Below, piece by piece: positions 1 to 6,146 of a stretch of 8,799 nt of DNA. Source of the DNA: Xanthobacteraceae bacterium (GTDB taxonomy: Bacteria > Pseudomonadota > Alphaproteobacteria > Rhizobiales > Xanthobacteraceae). A program made the position numbers and the translations under genes. Numbering within the stretch: position 1 is the first letter of the stretch; each line of letters opens with the position of its first letter. The stretch is from assembly GCA_030037105.1 (NCBI GenBank), contig JASHRY010000185.1, forward strand, positions 1-8,799. Reading direction: 5' to 3'. A model generated the notes under the pieces. The model ran no database searches. It was given only the letters and a program-made list of their open reading frames with translations, and was not told the origin of the DNA.

Positions 1-25
1 CGCCGCCGCGCCCGAGAAGAAGTGA
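1..25 (+). CDS. rplY: 50S ribosomal protein L25/Ctc, C-terminal end only (partial)
   Basis: Only the last seven codons are present, reading AAAPEKK followed by TGA at 23-25; the rest lies off the left edge. Nothing in so short a tail proves identity. The call rests on context: in Hyphomicrobiales the gene just upstream of pth and ychF is usually rplY (the long Ctc form of L25, which binds 5S rRNA), and that protein often ends in an Ala/Pro/Lys-rich tail like this one. The 24-base gap to pth fits a shared transcript. A 10-base palindrome, CCCGCGCGGG at 31-40, lies in the gap just before the pth start. Confidence 0.6.
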
Positions 26-49
26 GGTTTCCCGCGCGGGACGAAGCCG

Positions 50-685
50 ATGCTGCTCCTGGTCGGGCTCGGAAATCCGGGAGCACGCCATGTTGGCAAT
101 CGCCACAATATCGGCTTCATGGCGGTCCAGGCGATCGCGAAGCGCTACAACATCGGGCCGTGGCGCCGCCGCTTCCAAGGTGCCGCGGCTGAAGGGACGA
201 TCGGCGGCGAGCGGACGCTGCTGCTCCTGCCCGGCACCTATATGAACGAATCCGGTCGCGCGGTCGCCGAGGCGGCGCATTTCTACAAGCTTCCGCTCGA
301 CGCCATCACCGTGTTCCACGACGAGATCGACCTGCCCCCCGGCAAAGTCAGGGTGAAAGTGGGCGGCGGCATCGCCGGCCACAACGGGCTGCGCTCGATC
401 AGCGAGCAGATCGGCAATGACTACCGGCGGGTGCGCATCGGCGTCGGCCATCCCGGCGACAAGGATCTGGTCTATGGTTACGTGCTCAGCGATTTTGCCA
501 AGAGCGAGCGTCTTTGGGTCGACGCGCTGCTCGCCATCCTCTCCGATAATGCCGATCTGCTCGTCCGCGGTCAGGACGCGAGTTTCCAGAACAAGGTGCA
601 TCTCGCCATGATCGCGAAGGGATTTGGCGAGGCGATCAATGAGGCGGTCAATAGTGGAAAGCCCATTGATCCTTCGGCGGGTTGA
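50..685 (+). CDS. pth: Peptidyl-tRNA hydrolase
   Basis: Cytosolic esterase that cleaves the ester bond between peptide and tRNA in peptidyl-tRNAs that drop off the ribosome, recycling the tRNA. The protein has 211 residues, slightly longer than E. coli Pth because of a C-terminal extension. The family landmarks are all visible: GLGNPG at 6-11 with Asn9, NRHNIGF at 17-23 with catalytic His19, TYMNESG at 63-69 with Met65 and Asn66, [10 protein letters not shown] at 90-99 with the catalytic-dyad Asp91, and GHNGLRS at 110-116 with Asn112. The ATG at 50 leaves Asn9 and His19 at their usual distance from the N terminus, so I keep it although its ribosome site is weak. It lies 24 bases after the rplY stop and 52 before ychF, a common alphaproteobacterial cluster. 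No residue expected for activity is missing. Confidence 0.97.
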   Translation: MLLLVGLGNPGARHVGNRHNIGFMAVQAIAKRYNIGPWRRRFQGAAAEGTIGGERTLLLLPGTYMNESGRAVAEAAHFYKLPLDAITVFHDEIDLPPGKVRVKVGGGIAGHNGLRSISEQIGNDYRRVRIGVGHPGDKDLVYGYVLSDFAKSERLWVDALLAILSDNADLLVRGQDASFQNKVHLAMIAKGFGEAINEAVNSGKPIDPSAG

Positions 686-737
686 TGTCTCCGGTATTAC
701 TTGACAATTTGCCGGCGGTGGGAAAGCAGCAGCAATC

Positions 738-1844
738 ATGGGCTTCAAATGCGGCATCCTCGGCTTGTCCAACGTCGGCAAGTCGACCCTGTTCAACGCG
801 TTGACGGCGACCGCCGCGGCGCAGGCCTCGAATTACCCGTTTTCGACCATCGAACCGAACGTCGGCGAGGTCATGGTGCCAGATCCGCGGCTCGACGTGC
901 TCGCCACGCTCGCCAAGTCGGCCAAAATCAAGCCGACGCGATTGACCTTCGTCGACATCGCCGGTCTGGTCAGCGGCGCATCACGCGGCGAGGGCCTGGG
1001 CAATCAATTTCTCGCCCATGTGCGCGAAGTAGACGCCATCGCCCACGTGGTGCGCTGCTTCGTCGATGCCAACGTCGCCCACGTCGCCGGCGCCGTCGAT
1101 CCGATCGCCGACATCGACACCATCGAGACGGAGCTGATGCTGGCCGACCTCGACAGTCTGGAACGGCGGGGCGACGGCTTGGCCAAGAAAGCGAAGGGAA
1201 GCGACAAGGACGCCCAGGAGGCGAGGGAGACGCTCGATCTCGCCAACCGGGCGCTGGCGCTGTTGCGCGCCGGCAAGCCCGCGCGCATGGTCGAGCGCCG
1301 CCCCGAGGAGGAGAAGGCATTCCGCATGCTCGGCCTGTTGACCGCGCTGCCGGTGCTCTATGTCTGCAACGTCGACGAGGCTTCGGCCGCGACCGGCAAC
1401 GATTTTTCGCGCCAAGTCGCGGCGCGCGCCAAGGCGGAAGGCGCGGCCTGCGTCGTCATCGCGGCCAAGATCGAGGCCGAAATCGCCGTGCTGCCGGCGA
1501 GCGAGCGCGACGAATTCCTCAACGCCATGGGTCTCAAGGAGCCGGGCCTCGATCGTCTCATCCGCGCCGGCTACGCTCTCCTCAATCTCGTCACCTATTT
1601 CACCGCCGGTCCGAAAGAGACTGCCGCCTGGACCATCACCCGCGGCACCAAGGCGCCGCAGGCCGCCGCCGTCATCCATTCTGATTTCGAGCGTGGCTTC
1701 ATCCGCGCCGAAACCATCGCATACGAGGATTACGTGAGCTGCGGCGGCGAAACCGGCGCACGCGAGGCGGGCAAGATGCGGCTCGAAGGCAAGAGCTACG
1801 TCGTCGCCGACGGCGACGTCATGCATTTCCGCTTCGCCACGTAG
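738..1844 (+). CDS. ychF: Redox-regulated ribosome-associated ATPase YchF (OLA1 family)
   Basis: P-loop protein of the Obg/OLA1 branch that binds ribosomes and, unlike most of the GTPase superfamily, prefers ATP; in other bacteria it is linked to stress responses and to leaderless translation. It has 368 residues against a usual 363-367. The N terminus MGFKCGILG is typical and fixes the start. Walker A is SNVGKST at 11-17, the G3 segment is DIAGLV at 73-78 with a hydrophobic residue where classical GTPases carry the catalytic Gln, and the base-specificity motif is NVDE at 211-214 in place of NKxD, which explains the ATP preference. The coiled-coil region is about 125-190 and the C-terminal TGS-like domain about 280-365, containing [14 protein letters not shown]. 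It is probably co-transcribed with pth. A repeat element begins almost immediately after the stop. Confidence 0.97.
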   Translation: MGFKCGILGLSNVGKSTLFNALTATAAAQASNYPFSTIEPNVGEVMVPDPRLDVLATLAKSAKIKPTRLTFVDIAGLVSGASRGEGLGNQFLAHVREVDAIAHVVRCFVDANVAHVAGAVDPIADIDTIETELMLADLDSLERRGDGLAKKAKGSDKDAQEARETLDLANRALALLRAGKPARMVERRPEEEKAFRMLGLLTALPVLYVCNVDEASAATGNDFSRQVAARAKAEGAACVVIAAKIEAEIAVLPASERDEFLNAMGLKEPGLDRLIRAGYALLNLVTYFTAGPKETAAWTITRGTKAPQAAAVIHSDFERGFIRAETIAYEDYVSCGGETGAREAGKMRLEGKSYVVADGDVMHFRFAT

Positions 1845-1845
1845 C

Positions 1846-1932
1846 GGAGGACAGATGACAGATGACAGATGGAGAAGCTTCTGCCTTCGGTTCTCCGTCG
1901 TCTGTCGCCATCCACCGTCGCCTGTTACATCT
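1846..1932. repeat. Heptamer-based imperfect inverted repeat element, copy 1
   Basis: Directly after the ychF stop there are three exact tandem copies of GACAGAT (1850-1856, 1857-1863, 1864-1870). They form the left arm of an imperfect hairpin: GGAGAA at 1871-1876 pairs with TTCTCC at 1891-1896, and GACAGA pairs with TCTGTC at 1901-1906. The centre holds a perfect 10-base palindrome AGAAGCTTCT at 1873-1882. Further CATC/CGTC-type units continue to about 1932 and include the last codons of the convergent DUF4282 gene. A related element lies at 7593-7672, so this is a dispersed family rather than a chance hairpin. It lies between convergent genes and could act as a transcription barrier for both, but it lacks a proper T-tract. 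Confidence 0.7.
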
Positions 1933-2215
1933 GCCCGCGATTGCGGATGGCGCCCAGGTGCTCGTTGATCCGAAATACGATGAGCACGAACTCGGCAATG
2001 ATGCGCGCAAGGATAATCCCCATGGCGGCGCCAAGCAGGCTGGCGATGAGAAAGATCATGCCGACGAACGGATTGAACGCCATGGCGGCGAGCGAAGAGA
2101 CGGCGCCGGCGAGGCCAAGCAGGACGGCGATGACGACGGCGAGCCAATAGAACACCTTGATCACCGTAGGTGTCACGAACCGCTCCCATTGAAACAGGTC
2201 GCCGAGGCCGAACAT
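1925..2215 (-). CDS. Small DUF4282 membrane protein
   Basis: A 96-residue integral membrane protein. The N terminus MFGLGDLFQWERFVTPTVIK resembles the DUF4282 family, in which a short cytoplasmic stretch ending in an F-hydrophobic-TP motif leads into the first membrane helix. Hydrophobic segments run at about 20-45 and 52-80, followed by a short polar tail FRINEHLGAIRNRGQM. The function of the family is not known to me. The start at 2215 is chosen over longer options because AAGGAG (complement of 2221-2226) lies five bases upstream of the ATG, the best ribosome site in the window. The stop is convergent with ychF, and the last three codons fall inside the heptamer repeat element, so the C-terminal end may have been reshaped by repeat insertion. 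No promoter is obvious upstream. Confidence 0.85.
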   Translation of the reverse strand: MFGLGDLFQWERFVTPTVIKVFYWLAVVIAVLLGLAGAVSSLAAMAFNPFVGMIFLIASLLGAAMGIILARIIAEFVLIVFRINEHLGAIRNRGQM

Positions 2216-2573
2216 GCTTGCTCCTTTCGTGGGAACAAATGACGCGGCTGAAAGCACGAATCGACGCTGCTTGAGAAGCCCGCTCACAGACTGCACCGGG
2301 CGACCGCAGCGGTCAATTGAGCGCCCTCTCGGGTGCGCCGGAGTCGCCGTGCCCGCGAAACATGGCTCTGCCACGGTAAAGCGGCGTCGGCTTTGCGGCG
2401 CGGGAACATAGAGTGTGATCCGGAAAAGTGGGAACCGTTTCCCGAAAAGATCATGTTCCAGCGCATGCAACTGCGACAATTCCGGCACAGGAACGCGGGG
2501 CGCGACCGTGCGTTGGGCCTAGGCTCGGATCCAAGGACCCGACGCGCAAATAAATAAATGCATGGAGTTTGTC
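2216..2573. other. Intergenic region between divergent genes
   Basis: These 358 bases separate the DUF4282 gene (leftward) from the exported-protein gene (rightward) and must hold the promoters of both. I could not pick out a convincing -35/-10 pair on either strand. The stretch contains one REP-like palindrome (2415-2460) and an AT-rich run, AAATAAATAAATG, at 2548-2560 shortly before the rightward gene. Short open frames here on both strands have no ribosome site and no recognisable protein content, so I call none of them. Confidence 0.6.
2415..2460 (-). repeat. REP-like palindromic repeat, copy A (inverted)
   Basis: Read on the minus strand, this stretch contains in order TGGAACATGATC, then TTTTCGGG, then AAACGGTTCCCACTTTTCC, then GGATCAC. 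It aligns over its whole length with the two copies at 3787-3832 and 3841-3882, sharing GGTTCCCA in the middle and GATC near the two ends. The core GGGAACCGTTTCCC at 2430-2443 is nearly self-complementary. From memory, short elements of this ACCGGTTCCCA / GATCATGC kind are scattered by the hundred in Bradyrhizobium-type genomes. Confidence 0.75.
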
Positions 2574-3122
2574 ATGAGAGACCACATCTTCTACGCTGCG
2601 CTTGGTCTTGCGCTCGTCGCCGGCACGTCCGCCGCTAATGCGCAGACGGTGATCGCCCAGGAGCCTGATTCTCTGACCATCGCGCAGGAACCGGTCGTGA
2701 CCGCTCCCCTCGACACGGTCGAGACGGTACGGACCGTGCAGACCACTGCTGCGCGGCCCCGAACCGCAAGGCGCCATTTTGCGAGATCGCGAACGATGCG
2801 CCGCGTGACGACGCGCACCACCGTGAGAGAACGCGTCATTCCCGCGCCTGCGGTGTTTGCTACGGTGCCGGCGGTGACTCCGGCCGTCGCCGCCATCACG
2901 CAACCGGCTTATACGGAAGTGGTGCCGGCTCCGCCGGTGTCCGCATCGACCTATCCGGCGCCGCTCTACGACGTGGTCCCGGGGCCGGCCGTCGTCGCCC
3001 AGCCCGTGGTTGGCGCGAGCGTGGTCGCACCGGTTCCCGCCTATCGTTACGTCTACGAGCCCGATCGCATCCTGGTGATCGATGCTAATACCGGCATCGC
3101 GGTACAAGCGCTCCCGCGCTAA
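2574..3122 (+). CDS. Exported Pro/Val/Ala-rich protein of unknown function
   Basis: A 182-residue protein with a clear Sec signal peptide: MRDHIFYAALGLALVAGTSA, probably cleaved after ANA near residue 23. The mature part is low in complexity: a short repeat IAQEP at 27-31 and again at 36-40, a strongly basic patch at 61-87 (RPRTARRHFARSRTMRR and onward), then about 70 residues rich in Pro, Val and Ala, ending in YRYVYEPDRILVIDANTG and VQALPR. That last segment resembles the C-terminal tail of small secreted Hyphomicrobiales proteins (DUF1236-like), a similarity from memory only. An in-frame ATG exists at 2562, but the ATG at 2574 is preferred: GGAG at 2564-2567 lies six bases before it and the signal peptide begins there. 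It is probably periplasmic or surface-attached. No catalytic motif is seen. Confidence 0.8.
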   Translation: MRDHIFYAALGLALVAGTSAANAQTVIAQEPDSLTIAQEPVVTAPLDTVETVRTVQTTAARPRTARRHFARSRTMRRVTTRTTVRERVIPAPAVFATVPAVTPAVAAITQPAYTEVVPAPPVSASTYPAPLYDVVPGPAVVAQPVVGASVVAPVPAYRYVYEPDRILVIDANTGIAVQALPR

Positions 3123-3134
3123 AGCGCGTCCAGG

Positions 3135-3161
3135 AAAAAGCCTGCCCCGCACTTGCGGGGC
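3135..3161 (-). terminator. Terminator-like hairpin facing the minus strand
   Basis: GCCCCGC at 3144-3150 pairs perfectly with GCGGGGC at 3155-3161 around the loop ACTT. Read on the minus strand, the hairpin is followed by AGGC and then five T residues (the A-run at 3135-3139), the order of a rho-independent terminator. The orientation is odd because the genes on both sides run on the plus strand, and no T-tract follows the hairpin on that strand. It may end an unannotated antisense transcript or be part of a repeat. Confidence 0.4.
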
Positions 3162-3179
3162 GGGAGCGGTCTCCCGCCC
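3158..3179. repeat. Perfect inverted repeat overlapping the previous hairpin
   Basis: GGGCGGGAG at 3158-3166 and CTCCCGCCC at 3171-3179 form a perfect nine-base stem with loop CGGT. Its left arm shares GGGC (3158-3161) with the right arm of the hairpin at 3144-3161, so the two cannot form fully together. A third weaker arm pair, CCCGGA at 3177-3182 and TCCGGG at 3198-3203, overlaps the end of this one. No T-tract follows on the plus strand. Possible roles are 3'-end protection of the upstream mRNA or a repeat remnant. Confidence 0.6.
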
Positions 3180-3289
3180 GGATCCCGCGCCGAGGCGTCC
3201 GGGAGGGGCAAGCTCGGCCCAGGCCCTGCTCGGGAAGCTCGGCTTTGCGCAAGCCTGCGACCACGTGCCTTTCCCTCCATTATTTTGCC

Positions 3290-3309
3290 GCAAGCGCCGA
3301 ACCGCTTGC
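3290..3309. promoter_or_regulatory. Perfect 7-6-7 dyad, possible operator
   Basis: GCAAGCG at 3290-3296 and CGCTTGC at 3303-3309 form a perfect interrupted palindrome of 20 bases with a six-base spacer. Its right arm overlaps the proposed -35 element of the downstream gene at 3371. Size, symmetry and position suit a binding site for a dimeric regulator, but no regulator is known and the dyad could also fold as an RNA hairpin. Confidence 0.4.
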
Positions 3310-3337
3310 AGTTTCCGCCCGGCTGAAGTGTTATAGA
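3306..3337 (+). promoter_or_regulatory. Possible promoter of the four-cysteine protein gene
   Basis: TTGCAG at 3306-3311 and TATAGA at 3332-3337 resemble a sigma-70-type -35 and -10. The spacer is long: 20 bases, or 19 if TTATAG at 3331-3336 is used, so the match is imperfect. Transcription would begin about 25-30 bases before the ATG at 3371, a reasonable leader. Confidence 0.35.
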
Positions 3338-3370
3338 GCCGAAGCGGCTCAGCGAGCTGGGAGCTCGGTC

Positions 3371-3763
3371 ATGATTTTGCCCGCGGTGCTGGCGCTTGGC
3401 GCGCACGTGATGTTGCCGGTTGCCGACAGCGTTCCGGAACTCAACGTGGAACAGGTCTGCGCAGGCATCGCTCAGCAGGGCGGCGTCACATTCCACGATC
3501 CCGCCATCGCCCAAGAGAAGAAGAATTGCCTCGACAGCGAGCACGCCATCCGTGACGTGCTCGTCAGGCAATGGTCGAGTTTTTCAGCCGCCGACAGGCA
3601 CGCTTGCGTGAACGAATCGCGGATGGGCGGGGAATCGAGCTACACCGAGTTGTTGACCTGCCTGGAAATGGCGCGCGACGTGCGGACCCTGCGCAATCAA
3701 TATGAGCATGGACCGCAGGGCGTGCCCCCAGGCGCAGCCGGGGCGTCAAAGCCGCAGCAATAG
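3371..3763 (+). CDS. Small exported four-cysteine protein of unknown function
   Basis: A 130-residue protein. The start at 3371 is chosen because GGGAG (3359-3363) lies seven bases upstream and the protein then opens with the hydrophobic run MILPAVLALGAHVMLPVADS, which looks like a short signal peptide or anchor without the usual basic N terminus. The reading frame stays open further upstream to 3245, but that part is hairpin-rich intergenic DNA. The mature part has four cysteines (30, 53, 79 and 97), well spaced for two disulfides, in a compact helical region, with conserved-looking segments VRQWSSFSAADRHAC and SYTELLTCLEMARDV. I recall similar small secreted proteins in Bradyrhizobium-type genomes without a known function. 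The tail from 113 on is Gly/Pro/Ala-rich. It converges on the minus-strand gene ending at 3884, with two REP-like repeats between. Confidence 0.72.
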   Translation: MILPAVLALGAHVMLPVADSVPELNVEQVCAGIAQQGGVTFHDPAIAQEKKNCLDSEHAIRDVLVRQWSSFSAADRHACVNESRMGGESSYTELLTCLEMARDVRTLRNQYEHGPQGVPPGAAGASKPQQ

Positions 3764-3786
3764 CCCGAACGGACCGGTTGCGCGCG

Positions 3787-3882
3787 GCGTATCCTTTCGC
3801 GGAAGACCGGTTCCCACATTTCCAGATCATGCATTTTGGTGGAGCATGATCTTCAGAAAACCGGTTCCCAATTTTCGGATCC
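3787..3882 (+). repeat. Tandem pair of REP-like repeats, copies B1 and B2
   Basis: B1 (3787-3832) and B2 (3841-3882) share ACCGGTTCCCA with flanking GATC segments and align with copy A at 2415-2460. The end of B1 and the start of B2 form a perfect nine-base inverted repeat, AGATCATGC at 3824-3832 and GCATGATCT at 3844-3852, with an 11-base loop. Each copy also contains the self-complementary core ACCGGT. The pair fills almost the whole gap between two convergent genes, ending one base before the stop codon of the leftward gene. Such placement is typical of REP/BIME elements and may help stop or stabilise both transcripts. Confidence 0.8.
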
Positions 3883-3883
3883 T

Positions 3884-4810
3884 CTAATACGCCACCAGAA
3901 TCTCGCTGACGGTTGGATTGGCGGCGCGCATGGCGGCGTCGGCGGAGGTGAATTCACGATCGGCGGGCAAGCCGCTGATCGCGGCCGCGGAGGTTGTCGG
4001 AGCGAGGCGCAAGCTGATGCCGACCTTGCAGCCGCCGGGCGGCGCGGCGAGCTCGCCGCCGTTCCAGTCGGTCAAAGTGGCAATATTGTCCTTGTTGAAG
4101 CCTGAGAGTTTGAACGGCTTGTGGTTGAGCTTTTCCACGTCTGCGAGGGTGAGGCCAAGGCGCAGCGCGCCGGGCGCGGTCCAGCTCGATCGGCCGTTGA
4201 TCACGATGAGATGCGTGTCGCTGCGGCTCTCGGATTTCGACCACCACACTTCGAGGCGCCGTTTCGGATCCTTCGCGAACAGGACCGAGGCCATCACCTT
4301 GCTGCCGGAAGCGGTGTCGACCTGGGTATAGGCGATATTCTTCGCCGCGAAGGCTGCGGCGAGCTTGGCGTGACTTGAGTCTTTTCCGAACACGCCGCTG
4401 CAGGCAACAACATAGGTGCGCAGAGACCGCGATGGCTTGCCCGCTGCACGACCTCGCTTCGCGGCATCGGTCGCGCGCGCCGTCGCTCGGGTAGCCCGGC
4501 CCGCGCCGCCCGTGCCGCGGGTCGGCGTCGGCACGGCGGCCGGCATCGGCTGCTGAACTTGCGAAGGTGCAAGCTGATCTTCCGTATCAAGATTCGGATC
4601 GGGCTCAAGCGCGGGCGCGGCCGTCTGCATGCGCGACCGCGCCGGCTTTGCCGGCTGCGGCGGCGGGTTGGCCGGCGTCTGATCGTCGTCCTCGTCATTC
4701 ACGATCGAGGGTTGCTGCTGAGGCACCTGACGCTGCTGCGCCAATGCCGGACCGGCCACCCCCATGGCGAGGCCTGCAATCAAGGCTGCGCCGATCCATC
4801 GTCCAGGCAT
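3884..4810 (-). CDS. Exported protein with a conserved C-terminal domain of unknown function
   Basis: A 308-residue protein if translation starts at 4810, where MPGRWIGAALIAGLAMGVAG, probably cleaved after ALA at 24, is a good Sec signal peptide. An in-frame ATG 13 codons upstream (4849) would place extra residues before the signal and is less likely. Residues 25-130 are a disordered linker rich in Gln, Pro, Ala, Thr and Arg with an acidic patch NDEDDD near 38-43. Residues about 130-270 form a compact domain with CSGVFGKDSSHAKLA (137-151), VLFAKDPKRRLEVWW (176-190), LTLADVEKLNHKPFKLSGF (220-238) and WNGGELAAPPGGC (249-261). Cys137 and Cys261, at the two ends of the domain, could form a disulfide. 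I recall this domain in secreted proteins of Hyphomicrobiales but know no function. The tail ends TVSEILVAY. Expected location: periplasm. Confidence 0.78.
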   Translation of the reverse strand: MPGRWIGAALIAGLAMGVAGPALAQQRQVPQQQPSIVNDEDDDQTPANPPPQPAKPARSRMQTAAPALEPDPNLDTEDQLAPSQVQQPMPAAVPTPTRGTGGAGRATRATARATDAAKRGRAAGKPSRSLRTYVVACSGVFGKDSSHAKLAAAFAAKNIAYTQVDTASGSKVMASVLFAKDPKRRLEVWWSKSESRSDTHLIVINGRSSWTAPGALRLGLTLADVEKLNHKPFKLSGFNKDNIATLTDWNGGELAAPPGGCKVGISLRLAPTTSAAAISGLPADREFTSADAAMRAANPTVSEILVAY

Positions 4811-4912
4811 TCTCACACCCCCGCGTGCCGCCCGTAAGCCCGATAGCATAGCATGGCGGGCGGGCTCTCGCGTCTGATATTCGGTTTTCAGAACCGCTGC
4901 GAACCAAATGCC

Positions 4913-5119
4913 TTAGAGTGCGGTCGTGACCTTCTTCTCCGCGCCGCAGAGCGAACAGATTCCCCGCTCGCGGTAGAAATTGGCCGTCTTGGAAAGCGCT
5001 CTGGCGACGCGGCCGGCCTCTTGCGGCCGGGACAGCTTGAGCTCCGCGGCAAGGCAATTGTCGCAATAGGCGCCGCCAAATTCCCGCAGCCAAAGGCTCA
5101 TGCGCTTCGCAATGGTCAT
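4913..5119 (-). CDS. Small zinc-ribbon-like protein with two CxxC knuckles
   Basis: A 68-residue protein with two CxxC pairs: CDNC at 19-22 within GAYCDNCLAAELKLS, and CSLCG at 55-59 within RERGICSLCG, ending EKKVTTAL. Four cysteines in two knuckles about 32 residues apart suggest one structural zinc site around a short helical middle segment (RPQEAGRVARALS). I recall small hypothetical proteins with the same YCDxCLA ... GxCxxCG plan in Bradyrhizobium-type genomes, function unknown; nucleic-acid or protein binding are both possible. The start is uncertain. The ATG at 5119 is used; another ATG at 5101 would give 62 residues and keep both knuckles, and the frame is open back to 5221, overlapping the upstream gene. 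It follows the larger paired-cysteine gene by 62 bases on the same strand and probably shares its transcript. Confidence 0.68.
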   Translation of the reverse strand: MTIAKRMSLWLREFGGAYCDNCLAAELKLSRPQEAGRVARALSKTANFYRERGICSLCGAEKKVTTAL

Positions 5120-5181
5120 GGCCGCGTTCCATGCTCGCGATGTGAGATAGGGCCGCACACGGCACGTTCGCGACGTCCCGC

Positions 5182-5919
5182 TCACGAAAGCTGGGCCAGC
5201 AGCGGTTGCCATCCGCTGCACCAGCCGATCGCGGTGATCAACGCCGCGCGATCCTGGTCGGCCGCTTCGCCGCCGCCGGCCAAAAAGGACTTCTGATAAC
5301 GTCCCACGCGATCGGACAGGTCACGCAACATGTCCTTTTGCGCGGATATATCGATAGGAATGCGCGCCTGCATCGCCGCGAGCAAGTGTTGACGGCAGCG
5401 ATTTGCGGAGATTCCTTCACCGGACGCGCCCGCGCAGCCCGGACAAAGAGAACTGCGCCACAGGGGTTCCAACTTGCCGGCGAAATTCCGCAGCGGCCCC
5501 GTATCGCGTCCCCGATCCAGCCGCGCCTGCGGGCAGGCGCCGGCGGATGCGTCCTTGACGTTCAGCGCGCAAAGCAGACACGGCCCGGCGGCCCGCAGCC
5601 GACGTATCATCGGCTGCAAGCCGGTGGTGCGCGATGCGCTTATCGCGCGAACGGATTTATCGATCAGCTCGGCGTAAAGAATCGTCGGGCCCAACAGATA
5701 TTGGTCCCGGAACGATAGCTCGACACTCATGTGTATCCAAGCGTGCCGCGCGCAGAAGCCATAACTGCGCATCAGTCCGTTCCACGTCTCGGCGATCGCA
5801 ATGCTGCCCTGGATGAAAGACCAGAGAAAATTGATCTCGCCGTCGGTGATATGAAAGGGCTGATTTCCGCCGGCGGCGAAAGGTTGGCGCTGACCGGAAA
5901 TTCGCTGCCGCTCGGACAT
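5182..5919 (-). CDS. Cysteine-pair (CxxC/CxxH) protein of unknown function
   Basis: A 245-residue soluble protein, with no signal peptide or membrane segment. The ATG at 5919 has AGGAG ten bases upstream; the frame stays open to 6081, but that part looks non-coding. Four paired metal-ligand motifs stand out: CARH at 56-59, CLLC at 114-117, CPGC at 159-162 and CRQH at 175-178, with lone cysteines at 129 and 234. The layout suggests two related modules, each a CxxC followed by a G/R-x-Cxx-H knuckle. The segment EINFLWSFIQGS leading to YGFCARHAWIHM resembles, from memory, a family in other phyla in which a CPxC precedes the LW-F segment; here that place reads QPFH, so the first knuckle seems lost. 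Likely zinc-binding; no enzymatic motif is seen. It is followed on the same strand by a second CxxC protein, which suggests a joint function. Confidence 0.7.
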   Translation of the reverse strand: MSERQRISGQRQPFAAGGNQPFHITDGEINFLWSFIQGSIAIAETWNGLMRSYGFCARHAWIHMSVELSFRDQYLLGPTILYAELIDKSVRAISASRTTGLQPMIRRLRAAGPCLLCALNVKDASAGACPQARLDRGRDTGPLRNFAGKLEPLWRSSLCPGCAGASGEGISANRCRQHLLAAMQARIPIDISAQKDMLRDLSDRVGRYQKSFLAGGGEAADQDRAALITAIGWCSGWQPLLAQLS

Positions 5920-6146
5920 GGCAGACCGGCTCCTGAAGCAGCAGTGGCCGTCGCGCGGTCCCGCCTGTGTTTGACGGAACAGCGAACAGAGTCGCCGGCC
6001 CACCGCCGCCCGCGGTGACAAAAACCTACTTCCCGACGGGTTGGGACCGCTCCCACCGCCGTCATCCGTGGTAGGAGTCATCAGCCGTTCGGCAGGCTAG
6101 GGCGACTCCATGCCCATGACTCATATGAAGTGCACCGATTCGCGCG

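Noticed and set aside
701..729. TTGACA at 701-706 as a promoter for ychF
   Set aside because: No -10-like hexamer lies 16-18 bases downstream, and the implied transcription start would be only about three bases before the ychF ATG.
981..2189. Long minus-strand open frame (about 400 codons) antisense to ychF
   Set aside because: It is the shadow of a GC-rich gene. The translation is low-complexity, rich in Arg, His, Asp and Gly, has no family motif, and overlaps both ychF and the well-supported DUF4282 gene.
2232..2260. GGAAC at 2232-2236 as the -35 of an EcfG-type general stress promoter
   Set aside because: No CGTT-like -10 occurs at the required spacing downstream.
2451..3293. Minus-strand open frame of 280 codons opposite the Pro/Val-rich exported protein
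   Set aside because: The plus-strand gene has a ribosome site and signal peptide. The antisense frame gives an implausible His/Arg/Gly-rich sequence and has neither.
3245..3370. N-terminal extension of the four-cysteine protein (frame open to 3245)
   Set aside because: This stretch holds the dyad and probable promoter. The ATG at 3371 has its own ribosome site and begins a hydrophobic leader.
5920..6081. N-terminal extension of the paired-cysteine protein (frame open to 6081)
   Set aside because: The ATG at 5919 has an AGGAG upstream. The extension is Arg/Ser/Gly-rich and looks like translated intergenic DNA.
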